This document shows, piece after piece, positions 26,011-34,486 of a stretch of DNA of 64,000 nucleotides; within the stretch, counting starts at the first letter, position 1, and every line of letters begins with the position of its first letter. Made by a program: the position numbers and the translations under genes. The DNA is from Chloroflexota bacterium (GTDB lineage Bacteria; Chloroflexota; UBA11872): assembly GCA_022821905.1 (NCBI GenBank), contig JAJECS010000006.1:124001-188000 (forward strand). The letters are read 5' to 3'. The notes under the pieces are model-generated. The model worked only from the letters and a program-made list of their open reading frames with translations. It did no database searches and was not told the origin of the DNA.

Positions 26011-27624
26011 GTGAGGAATGGCATCCGTGCCCTCGGGGTTTTGGCCCTGGTGGGTCTCGCTGTGACCGGCTGCGACTTCTTCACCGAGAGCGAGTCAAGC
26101 GCCCCGGCGCTGATCACGGCGCCTCCGAGCTATCTCGACCGCCCCACGGTCCAGGTCCAGCGTGGCCGGATCCAGCAAGACATCCGCCTGGACGGCCGAG
26201 TGGCGGCCGAACTGGAGACGACCCTCGCTTTCGATGTTCCGGGGCTGCTCAAGGTGGTCCACGTACGGCGCGGCGAGGCGGTGCGGGCCGGAGAGGTAGT
26301 GGCGGAGTTGGACACCGACGCCAGGGCGGAAGAAATCGCGGCGGCGCGGGAGGAGCTCGAAAGCGCCGAGCAACAGCTTGCCACTGCCGAATCCGAGCTC
26401 TTCGAGCAACAGGCGGCGGCCGAAGAGGCGTTGCTGCTGGCCCAGGGCCAAGTCTTCGTCCGTCAGCAAGCGCTCGAGGCGTTGCTGGCCGGTCCTTCGG
26501 CGGCAAGCCTTGCCTCCGCGCAGGCGGCGGTTGCCACGGCGGAGGCCGCGGTTGCGGGTCGCCGGGCGGAGGCGCGCCGCATCGAGGAGACGCTGCCCGC
26601 GGCCATCGACGCCGCCAGAGCCGACGTTGAGTTCCATGCACTTCGGCTGTTGAGCGCTCAAGACTCGGTGCGGCGCCTGCGGGGGCAGAGCCCGCCGGCT
26701 TCCGCCGAAGCGTTGGCAGGGGCCGAGCAGGCCGTGGCCGCCGTCACGCTCGCCTTGGCCGGCGCGCGCTACGAGCTCTCCTTGCTCGAGCGTCCCGAGG
26801 GCCCGCCCGCACTGCAGGTCGCGCGGGCTTCGACGGCGGGCGCGGAGGCGTCGCTTGCGAGGGCCGAAGCTGAGTTGGAAGCCCTCCGGACGGGAGCGGA
26901 TGAGGCCACCATCGAGCACAGGCGGACCGCCCGTCAGGCCGCCGTTCTCCGGCGCGATGCCGCGCAGCGATCCCTTGCTGCCATCGAGAACGGCGAGCTC
27001 GGAGCGGCTCATGAGGTCGCGACGCTGCGCGAAGCAGCCGCGGCTGCCCGTTCGAGGCTGGCGGAGTTGAGTGCGCCCACGGCTGACCACCAACTCAAGG
27101 CTCCGTTCGACGGCGTGGTGACCTATGTGCCTCGTGTGCCGGGCACCCAGGTGCAGCCGGGTGAGGCAATCGTTGAGATGGCCGATGCAAGCGCGCTGGT
27201 GGTGCGCGCGAGCGTTCCTCGCGGGTATCAGCCCCAGCTTGCCGTGGGGCAGGCGGTGGACGTGGTCGTCGGTGGACTGGAGGGAGTGGTCTTCCAGGGA
27301 CGGGTTGCCGTGCTGCCGCACGAGGTCGGGACGCCGGGCGGTGGCACCGTGCGCGTCGACGAGGCGAAGATCACCGCGGATTGGGCCGACGCGGACGTCG
27401 AGATTGGGATGCGCGCGATCATGACGATCACCCTGCAGGTCAAGGACCATGTCCTGAAGGTCCCGATCACGGCCGTGCGAACGGTGAACCTGCGCCAGTT
27501 CGTCGAGGCGCTCATCGATGGGCGGCGCCGCAGCCTGCCGGTTCGCACCGGCATTCGCAGCGACTCCGAGATCGAAATTATTGACGGGGTCGAGGAAGGC
27601 ACCGTCATTTTCGAGTCCTACTAG
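26011..27624 (+). CDS. MacA/HlyD-type efflux adaptor lipoprotein
   Basis: The lipoprotein signal is RALGVLALVGLAVTGCDFF. A biotinyl-lipoyl half-motif follows (LLKVVHVRRGEAVRAGEVVA), then a coiled-coil hairpin over about residues 100-330, rich in Ala/Glu with few breaks. The second lipoyl half is LKAPFDGVVTYVPRVPGTQV, and the beta-barrel follows. This is the order of periplasmic adaptors that link an inner-membrane pump to export. Length is about 537 from GTG 26011; GTG 26002 is an alternative. The frame is open well upstream but overlaps the divergent gene there. It ends 2 bp before the FtsX-type permease, so the two are one unit. Confidence 0.85.
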   Translation: MRNGIRALGVLALVGLAVTGCDFFTESESSAPALITAPPSYLDRPTVQVQRGRIQQDIRLDGRVAAELETTLAFDVPGLLKVVHVRRGEAVRAGEVVAELDTDARAEEIAAAREELESAEQQLATAESELFEQQAAAEEALLLAQGQVFVRQQALEALLAGPSAASLASAQAAVATAEAAVAGRRAEARRIEETLPAAIDAARADVEFHALRLLSAQDSVRRLRGQSPPASAEALAGAEQAVAAVTLALAGARYELSLLERPEGPPALQVARASTAGAEASLARAEAELEALRTGADEATIEHRRTARQAAVLRRDAAQRSLAAIENGELGAAHEVATLREAAAAARSRLAELSAPTADHQLKAPFDGVVTYVPRVPGTQVQPGEAIVEMADASALVVRASVPRGYQPQLAVGQAVDVVVGGLEGVVFQGRVAVLPHEVGTPGGGTVRVDEAKITADWADADVEIGMRAIMTITLQVKDHVLKVPITAVRTVNLRQFVEALIDGRRRSLPVRTGIRSDSEIEIIDGVEEGTVIFESY

Positions 27625-27626
27625 CC

Positions 27627-30467
27627 TTGACGTTCACGCGGGCGCTTGCGGGTCTGGTTATCCGGCGCCTGTACCGCAGCGGGCCCGCGATGCTGATCGT
27701 GGCCGTGGGTATGTGGGTCAGTGTGGCCCTGGTGACCGCCGTGCCGCTGTTTGCCGAGGGATTCAGCGATTCCTTGCTCAGACACGAGATCGAGCAATCG
27801 CGCATCCCGCTTGCGTCGAGCGTGGTCGTGCGCCATACGGAAGGCCAGTCGCAACCGGTCTCGATAGGGCGAGACGGATACGAGCACGCCTCGGAGGTGC
27901 TAGGTACCCAGCTTGCCGACCAGGTCGGTCTTCCCGAGCGACAACGCGTGAGCTATCTGCAGTCGGACCGGATGCCCGTGGAAGCGATTGCGTCAACCGG
28001 TGAGCCGCTGCGGCCGTCCTCATTCATTTTCGGGTTCCTCGCCACGATGACGGGGATGGCCGACAACGTCGAGTTGCTGGAGGGGCGGCTCCCGGCCGAG
28101 ACGGTGAGGACGGCCCAGGATTCGTCGGGCGCGCGGTTCGCGCTCCTCGAAGGGATGATGTCGTCGCGGGCGCTGGATAACCACGGTCTGCTGCTTGGAG
28201 ACCGGATCGAGTTGACCCACCACGATGTCCGCACGCAAGCATCGTTTGTCGTCCGCGTTGAGATCGTGGGTCGCTTCGTCCCTAAGGACCCGGACTCGAT
28301 CTATTGGTTCAAGGAGGCCGACGACTTCGACCAGGGCGCGGTAATTGTTGACCGCCATGCGTTGGTGAGCGGTCTCCTGGTCCTTCGCCCCAGCCTCTAT
28401 GGCGAGGCTGCCTGGTACTGGAACTTCGATCCGGACGCCATCCGCGCCGCGAGCTATCAGAGCATCATCGGCGGGTTGCGCCGACTTGACCCGCTGGCGC
28501 AGTCCATTGCGCCGAACGCGATCGTGGAAACCAGATTGGACCGCATCCTCGTCGCGGCGGACCAGCAGCGCATCACGGTCGAGCGCACGCTATTTGTCCT
28601 CAGCGCGCCCATCGTGGCCCTGGTCCTTTACTTCATGGCGCTCTCGACGGGGATGGTCGTGGACGGGCAGCGCGCCGAGATTGCCGTTCTCAAGAGCCGC
28701 GGCGCCAGCACGCGGCAGGTCGTCGCCGTCTATCTCCTGGAGAGCCTTCCGCTCGCCGCACTTGCGATCGCGCTAGGACCCGTGCTGGGGATGGGAATTG
28801 CCCAGGCGATGGGGAAGACGCTCGGCTTCCTTGAGTTCACGAATCGGACCGACCTGAAGTTGGAGCTGACGGCCGGCCACTATGCGCTGGCCGCGGGCAC
28901 CGCGGGGCTGGGAGTGCTCGCCATGCTGGCACCGGTGATTGGCGCCGCGCGTCGATCGATCGTGACCTTCCGGCAGGAAGTCTCGCGGCTCCGGCGCGGG
29001 CCGTTCTATCAACGCTTCTTCCTGGACCTCGGGCTGTTGGGGCTGGCTCTCTACGGCTACGCCGTGCTGCGCTCCTGGGACGCCCTGCCGGACGTGGGTC
29101 CCGAGGCCCAACCCCTGGCACGAACCCTGCTCGTGCTCATCCCCATCGTCTTCATCTTGGCGTGCGCGCTGGTCTTTCTTCGGTTGGTCCCCTGGATCGT
29201 CCGCTTCCTGACACTTCTGGGATCACGCGTCGATGGCGTCGTGTTGTTTTTGGGCCTGCGGCAGATGGGGCGGCGGGCGGGTCCGTTCACGGGCCTGATG
29301 ATCCTGCTGATTCTGACCTTTGCCACCGGAACGTTCGGTGCGTCGATGGCGGCCACCATCAACCGGAATCTGGAAGACAGCGCCTACTACCGGATCGGCG
29401 CGGACGCCTTCTTCCAGGAGTACGGCGAATTCGACGACAACCGGCAGATCTGGCACATGCCTCCGATCGAAGGACATCTGGACGTCAGCGCCGGCGGCGC
29501 GCCCGCGGTGGCCCGCGCAGCCCGCCTCTGGCGTGATGACGCGGTGGTCAGACTGTCGGGCGGACCGCTGGCCTATTCCCGCCCAGTGACGCTCTACGGC
29601 GTGGACCCGGGCCCATTCGCCCAAACGGCGTGGTGGCGGCGCGATTTGGCACCTGCGTCACTCGAGGCGCTGATGAACGCGATGATCACCGACGATCGGG
29701 CCTTGCTGGTCGATCGGCGTCTCCTGGCGGAGCTTCCCGATCTGCAAGTGGGCGACCCCGTCAACGTCGAGGTAGGCGAGGGTGAACTGGGGTTCTTTGT
29801 GGCGGGCGTGATCGACACCTTCCCCACCCACTTTCCCAATGAGGGCTTCTTCGCGGTGGTGGATCTTGGACGCCTCGAACGGTCCGTGGGCGAATCACCG
29901 TGGAACGTGCTGGCACGACTGCGTCCTGACGTGGGAGCCGGCGAGCTCGTAGGCGGCCTGCGAGAGCTGGGCTTCCGCGTGATCCAGGCTTTCGATGCGC
30001 GCGAGCAGCTCGCGAGCGCCCGCAACGACGTTACGCGGATCGGGACATTCGGGATTCTCACGGCAGGGTTCGTGATTTCGGTGCTGCTTACGGTGGCCAG
30101 CCTCGCGGCCTACGCCCTGATCTCATTCCGCCGCCAGCTCCCGGAATTGGGGATTCTGCGCGCCATGGGCATTGCGCGGCGCCAGATGGTGGCGCTCGTC
30201 GTGTTCGAGCACGGCTTCCTGGTCCTGCTCGGGACGGCGGCCGGCACGGCGCTTGGGATTCTGACGGGCGCGCTGTTCACTCCCTTCATGCAACTCCACG
30301 GCGAGCGCCTGGACACGACGCCGCCATTCGTGGCGATTACGGCGTGGGATGACCTCGGCAAGCTGTTTGCTGTGCTAGGCATCGCGCTCGTGCTGGTGCT
30401 GGCCGTGACTGTGCGGAGGCTGTGGGGCATTCGCACGCATGCAGCCATCAAGTTCGGGGACGAATAG
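27627..30467 (+). CDS. FtsX/MacB-type ABC permease
   Basis: This 946-residue membrane protein has an N-terminal helix (GPAMLIVAVGMWVSVALVTA) followed by a large extracytoplasmic domain. It then has two FtsX modules. The first begins IVALVLYFMALSTGMVVDGQ with RAEIAVLKSRGASTRQVVAV. The second is AAYALISFRRQLPELGILRA with AMGIARRQMVALVVFEHG. The FtsX coupling motif (E-x-G-x-L-R/K-A-x-G) is present in both. A second large domain lies between the modules. It resembles LolE/MacB-type permeases without the fused ATPase. TTG 27627 is the likely start. No ATPase gene is adjacent. Confidence 0.87.
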   Translation: MTFTRALAGLVIRRLYRSGPAMLIVAVGMWVSVALVTAVPLFAEGFSDSLLRHEIEQSRIPLASSVVVRHTEGQSQPVSIGRDGYEHASEVLGTQLADQVGLPERQRVSYLQSDRMPVEAIASTGEPLRPSSFIFGFLATMTGMADNVELLEGRLPAETVRTAQDSSGARFALLEGMMSSRALDNHGLLLGDRIELTHHDVRTQASFVVRVEIVGRFVPKDPDSIYWFKEADDFDQGAVIVDRHALVSGLLVLRPSLYGEAAWYWNFDPDAIRAASYQSIIGGLRRLDPLAQSIAPNAIVETRLDRILVAADQQRITVERTLFVLSAPIVALVLYFMALSTGMVVDGQRAEIAVLKSRGASTRQVVAVYLLESLPLAALAIALGPVLGMGIAQAMGKTLGFLEFTNRTDLKLELTAGHYALAAGTAGLGVLAMLAPVIGAARRSIVTFRQEVSRLRRGPFYQRFFLDLGLLGLALYGYAVLRSWDALPDVGPEAQPLARTLLVLIPIVFILACALVFLRLVPWIVRFLTLLGSRVDGVVLFLGLRQMGRRAGPFTGLMILLILTFATGTFGASMAATINRNLEDSAYYRIGADAFFQEYGEFDDNRQIWHMPPIEGHLDVSAGGAPAVARAARLWRDDAVVRLSGGPLAYSRPVTLYGVDPGPFAQTAWWRRDLAPASLEALMNAMITDDRALLVDRRLLAELPDLQVGDPVNVEVGEGELGFFVAGVIDTFPTHFPNEGFFAVVDLGRLERSVGESPWNVLARLRPDVGAGELVGGLRELGFRVIQAFDAREQLASARNDVTRIGTFGILTAGFVISVLLTVASLAAYALISFRRQLPELGILRAMGIARRQMVALVVFEHGFLVLLGTAAGTALGILTGALFTPFMQLHGERLDTTPPFVAITAWDDLGKLFAVLGIALVLVLAVTVRRLWGIRTHAAIKFGDE

Positions 30468-30713
30468 AATTCTCGATCCCGCAGTCTGATCACGAGCGGC
30501 CTCCGGCGTGGATGTCGGCGCCACCTGCCTCGCACGTTGTCGCCATCAGCAGCGGGGCCGGCCGAAGGCACCGTTCGAATCGAGGGTATTGCGGCCCTGC
30601 GTGGACGTATATCCCGCTTCGCAGGTGAACGCTGAGCGCGACTCCTCACTCATGCGGCTCGAGCGACAGCCACTTGGAGCCATCTGAGCCGAGGTAGCGG
30701 ATCCCCCGAGAGA

Positions 30714-30772
30714 CCACCACACCATAATTTGACCCATTTCGCTCGGCGGCCCCAGGTAAGTGCCACAGCGCT
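30714..30772 (+). repeat. two words shared with the region right of tRNA-Thr
   Basis: CCACCACACCATA at 30714-30726 and TGCCACAGCGCT at 30761-30772 are exact, same-orientation copies of words at 6573-6585 and 6561-6572. They lie directly left of the tRNA-Thr fragment. They could be arm-type recombinase sites or remnants of a shared sequence; their order differs between the two places. Confidence 0.4.
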
Positions 30773-30784
30773 GGGAGCGAAATC

Positions 30785-30830
30785 CTTGGTAAGAACGATG
30801 TCTCCGGTTCAATTCCAGATGTGGGCTCCA
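30785..30830 (+). repeat. tRNA-Thr 3'-half duplicate (att-like)
   Basis: The 46 nt match positions 6457-6502 of tRNA-Thr, from the anticodon loop through CCA, with only two differences (GAGG to GATG and CCGG to CCAG). The second change breaks the T stem. No matching acceptor 5' half or D arm lies upstream, so it is not a working tRNA. A 3' tRNA copy is what integration of a mobile element at a tRNA leaves at the far junction. The reverse translation of this stretch gives a SGIEPETSFLP-like string, a known artefact of tRNA antisense. Confidence 0.75.
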
Positions 30831-30879
30831 GGGCAAGTCTCCAAGTTTGGGCGGCCCCGCTCGGCGCCTGCTGCGCGGC

Positions 30880-31295
30880 AGGCGCACCGGTGGGCGACCC
30901 CGTCACGGCCACGGACTCGCAGGGCCACACGATCACCCATGACATCCTGCAAGACACGGCCCTTCAGTCGACCGATGGGTAGGCCGAGTTCACCATCGAC
31001 GCCAGCACTGGCCAGATTCGGGTAGCCGAGGGTACGAGCTTGAACCGCGCGGATGCCGAACAACACCGCGTGCAGGTGGAGGCGAGCCACACCCAGCCGT
31101 GACACTCCGACGATCGCATTGTCAATAGCCATCATCACCGTGGTCATCGACGTGATCGCGGCTGACGGATCGCCCACGGTTGGCAACAATCCGCCGGGCT
31201 TCGGGGGCTCGCCTGGAGACCCGGGAACGGTCCGCGAGGTGGCGGAGAATGCGCCGGGCGGCACGCTCGTGGGCGCCCCGGTCACGGCGACCGAT
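30880..31295 (+). pseudogene. decayed cadherin-like repeat protein fragment
   Basis: One frame reads GAPVGDPVTATDSQGHTITH, then a TAG at 30980, then AEFTIDASTGQIRVAEGTSL, and ends at TGA 31100. A second frame resumes with GTVREVAENAPGGTLVGAPV and TATD. These are consecutive cadherin-like domains as in large adhesion proteins: A-E-N-A-P-x-G-T, V-T-A-T-D and F-x-I-D-x-x-T-G-x-I. The stop, the frameshift and the missing ends show decay. The similarity stops at 31295, 22 bp before the stop of the convergent kinase gene. Confidence 0.75.
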
Positions 31296-31316
31296 TGGGC
31301 GATGCGCCGACGTCCG

Positions 31317-33692
31317 CTACGGCTTGGCCAGCCGGTAGCCGACTCCCGATTCGGTGAAGATATACACCGGGTCTCGCGCGTTGTCTCCGAGCTTGCTGCG
31401 CAGGCTCTTCACAAATGACCGCAGCAGCGGCTGGTCGGCCGAGTGGCCGGGCCCCCAGACACTTCTGAGCAACTCGTCGTGCGTGAGGACCCGTCCGGCG
31501 TTGTTGCAAAGCTCCGCAAGCAGCTTGAATTGGGTCGGTGTGAGCGTGATTGGACGGTCCGCCACTGTGACGGCGCGTTCCAGAAAGTTGATCGTGAGGT
31601 TTCCGATGCGGAAGGGCTCCACCGCCTGGGCCTGTCGGTAGACGGACCGCTTGTGCAGCGCCGCCCGGATCCTTGCCACCAACTCGGTTGGCGCGAACGG
31701 TTTGACCAGATAGTCGGCGGCGCCCATCTCGAAGGCTCGGGCAAAGTCCTGTTCCCTGCCGCGACCGGACAGGAAGATGACTGGAACCTCGAAAACATTG
31801 GGAATGCGCTTGATCAGCTCAAATCCACTGGTCCCGGGCAGCATCAGGTTCAACAGGATGAGATGCGGCCGTTCCGCCTCAATGAGCCGGTCAAATTCGT
31901 CCGGTTCGCTGGTGACGGCGACCGAGTATCCGGCTTCCGAGAGCACATTCCGCACGTAGCGCAGTACCTGTGGATCGTCGTCGATGGCGAGTATTCGATC
32001 CCACGCGCCGGATGTTCTGGGCGTGCTCGCCGTGGCGGGGCTCGCGGACGGTTCTGCCGTCGCGTCGACCGCAGGCAGCGTAAACGCGATGCGGGTGCCC
32101 CGGCCCTCGCCGTCGCTCTCGGCCCAGATGCGGCCGCCGTGTGATTCGACGATGCCGCGGCAAATCGCCAGACCCAGACCATATCCCTCGATCTCTGGAC
32201 CATTGTCGTAGTCGATCCGCGAGAACTTGCTGAACAGTCGGGGCAGTTGCTCGGCCGAGATCCCCCGCCCCTCGTCGACCACGCTCACTGTCAGGTACAG
32301 CTCTTCGAGCGACACGGTCACCCGAACCGTGGACCACTCGCGGGAGTACTTGGACGCATTGGAAAAGAGGTTGTAGAGGACTTGACTCACGCGCTGTCGA
32401 TCCACCGGAATCCTGGGCAGGTCCGGAGCAACGAAGACCTCGATGCTGTTTCGGTAGCCGCTGCTCAGAAAGGCGTCGCGCGCGCCGTGAATCACGTCCG
32501 CGATGTCCGTGGGTTTGGGAGCCACCGACAGAGTGCCGACCTCAATCCGGGCCAAATCGAGAAGATTGTTGATGAGATTCCGCATATGGTCGGCCTGCTC
32601 TTCGATGATGCGGAAGAACTGCCGTGTCTCGGCGGGGTCCATCGGAACCGTGGCGTTGCGCGCGGTCGCGGCGGATCCCTTGATGGACGTCAAGGGCGTG
32701 CGCAGCTCGTGGCTCACCATGCCCAGGAATTCGGCGCGCAGGCGTTCCAATTCCTCCAGCGGCGAGATGTCCTGGACCGTGGCGACGATCGACACAATGT
32801 CGCCGTCCTCCGAACGGATCGGAGTTGCATTGACGAGCGTCGTGACGGTCTCACCGTCCGGGCGCTGGATGACAACCTCTTCGGCGCGCACGGTCTCACC
32901 GCTGCTGAGCGCTCGCTCTACGGACAGTTCAGTGCGGGGAATTTCTCTCCCGTCCATGCGCCGAAAGCTGAAGAGCGACAGCGCCTGATCGAGAGAACGA
33001 CCCTGCCCGCGCGGAATTCCGGCGATGCGGCGCGCCTCTTCATTGAACTGCACTACTTCCCGTGTTTTCGCGTCGACGACCAGGACCCCTACGGGCGAGG
33101 TGTCGACCAGGGCCGCCTGGTCGGCCTTGGCCCGCAGCTCCTCGCCGTAGCGCCGGGCGTTGGTAATGGCGGTCGCGGCCTGGGCGGCGAACATCTCCAG
33201 GGTCTCTTCGTCTTCGAGGGTGAAGTCCAAGTCGTGTTTCTTTTCGCCGATGTAGATGTTGCCGACCAGGTTGCTCCCACCCCGGATCTGAGCGCTCATG
33301 AACGTGCCAATGTGCAGGCTGAAGTCTGGAAAGCCGGCCACCTTGGCGTGGGCCACGAAGTCCGGAGTGCGCAGGGGCTTCTGCAACCCGCTGAGGTACT
33401 CGAAGAGGGCTGGACCACTCGGGTACGCCAGGATCTGATCGATTCCGTCGGCGGTCAGGCCGGAGAAGACCAGGTCCTGGACTTCGCCGGAGTCGTCCAT
33501 GGTGGTGATCGCGGCGTAGCGCGCATCCGTGAGCGATCGTGCGCTGTCGGCGATCTCCTGCAGCACTGTCTCGAGCTCAAGGTCTTGACTGATCCGGAGA
33601 ATGGCCTCCGTGAGCCGGGAGAGACGAGACCGCAGGCGCTCGTTTTCGGACCGTAAGTCTTCGCCGTCCTGCAAGCCTCTACCTCGGCACAC
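31317..33692 (-). CDS. one-protein two-component system: GAF-PAS-histidine kinase-receiver-OmpR winged helix
   Basis: This is a 791-residue cytoplasmic protein with no membrane segment. An N-terminal coiled coil (15-45) leads into GAF (about 40-180), PAS (about 190-310), HisKA with SHELRTP (H328) and HATPase with NLFSNASKYS (N box), DEGRGIS (G1) and GYGLGLAI (G2). A receiver follows at about 566-680, then an OmpR/PhoB winged helix at about 690-789 (LTPTQFKLLAEL to FTESGVGYRL). The receiver keeps the acidic cluster DDD 571-573 and K664. However, the phospho-acceptor in LILLNLMLPG is Asn615 (codon 31848-31850), not Asp. The start may be GTG 33692 or slightly later. Confidence 0.93.
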   Translation of the reverse strand: MCRGRGLQDGEDLRSENERLRSRLSRLTEAILRISQDLELETVLQEIADSARSLTDARYAAITTMDDSGEVQDLVFSGLTADGIDQILAYPSGPALFEYLSGLQKPLRTPDFVAHAKVAGFPDFSLHIGTFMSAQIRGGSNLVGNIYIGEKKHDLDFTLEDEETLEMFAAQAATAITNARRYGEELRAKADQAALVDTSPVGVLVVDAKTREVVQFNEEARRIAGIPRGQGRSLDQALSLFSFRRMDGREIPRTELSVERALSSGETVRAEEVVIQRPDGETVTTLVNATPIRSEDGDIVSIVATVQDISPLEELERLRAEFLGMVSHELRTPLTSIKGSAATARNATVPMDPAETRQFFRIIEEQADHMRNLINNLLDLARIEVGTLSVAPKPTDIADVIHGARDAFLSSGYRNSIEVFVAPDLPRIPVDRQRVSQVLYNLFSNASKYSREWSTVRVTVSLEELYLTVSVVDEGRGISAEQLPRLFSKFSRIDYDNGPEIEGYGLGLAICRGIVESHGGRIWAESDGEGRGTRIAFTLPAVDATAEPSASPATASTPRTSGAWDRILAIDDDPQVLRYVRNVLSEAGYSVAVTSEPDEFDRLIEAERPHLILLNLMLPGTSGFELIKRIPNVFEVPVIFLSGRGREQDFARAFEMGAADYLVKPFAPTELVARIRAALHKRSVYRQAQAVEPFRIGNLTINFLERAVTVADRPITLTPTQFKLLAELCNNAGRVLTHDELLRSVWGPGHSADQPLLRSFVKSLRSKLGDNARDPVYIFTESGVGYRLAKP

Positions 33693-33744
33693 TTGCCACC
33701 GCGTCAGGCACAGTCTGCCACGTCGCCGTGATGCGCCTGGACCA

Positions 33745-34315
33745 CTAGGCGGCCAGCAGAACGGCGGGGCCGGCCGTCAATAGGCCTCCAATGAGAGAGA
33801 GAGGAGCGCGTTGAGGAATCCGTGAGACTCGGTTGACAAGAATTCGCGGTCCACATCCACGTTGACCTGTCTTGCTGACCGGGGCTCAGATGCCCCAGCA
33901 CGTCAGGACCAAGCTCTCCAACGGTCCGCGTCCCCAGCTTCAGGTGCGGCTCGGCCTGTACGTAGCACTGCACCTGCGACAGCGTGTTTTGCACCGTCGC
34001 CTGGACCGACAGGGTGGCCGCGTCGAACCGCGCGGCAACTGCCAGCCCGCCGAGCAAGCCATTCCACAGCTGATCGAACGGGGTGATCGGGCTTGACATC
34101 GCGGCTTCCACGGCAGCTTCGGTGCCGGCGTCTTCACGGCTCTCCTGGTCGCCGCCCGCGTGCCCCGGGCCGACCAGACTAACCGTCGCGCCGCCCGCGC
34201 CGAGGCCGTTGGGAGACCCGGCGCCGCCGCAGCCGATCACCAGCTCCGCGCCGAGCATGGTGCCCAGGATTGCTCCAGCCGGAAGCACCTTCGTCATCAG
34301 AGCTCTGGGATTCAT
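33745..34315 (-). pseudogene. probable lipoprotein gene with an internal frameshift
   Basis: The N-terminus is a lipoprotein signal (VLPAGAILGTMLGAELVIGC) followed by a Gly-rich segment and a helical stretch (AAVEAAMSSPITPFDQLWNG). From about 33870 the original frame turns into Ser/Trp/Arg-rich sequence. The neighbouring frame then reads NVDVDREFLSTESHGFLNAL followed by LSLIGGLLTAGPAVLLAA and a stop at 33745. So one short indel near 33870 has probably broken or mis-sequenced the gene. Read without correction, the frame runs to 33704. I do not recognise the family. It is upstream of, and parallel to, the kinase gene. Confidence 0.5.
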
Positions 34316-34486
34316 CGCTTCATCCCCTCCGTGATGTGCCCTTCACGCTGCCGGCGTGCGGGAGCGATTTGGGAAATCGAAGACGTGCCGCCTACTCTGC
34401 TGTGTGAATTACGCTGGAGCTGCCGCACAGTGGCCAAAGTCGTGAGGTGCTGGGCGCGGGCCAGTGGGTAGACATAATCGGAACCG

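Noticed and set aside
30785..30830. A second working tRNA-Thr
   Set aside because: Only the 3' half is present, the T stem is broken by one change and no acceptor 5' strand or D arm pairs with it.
30646..30957. Minus-strand ORF with SGIEPETSFLP-like sequence
   Set aside because: This string is the antisense translation of the tRNA 3' half and is a common false gene.
32247..33656. Plus-strand frame of 469 codons opposite the kinase fusion
   Set aside because: Antisense shadow; the minus-strand frame contains every kinase and receiver motif in order.
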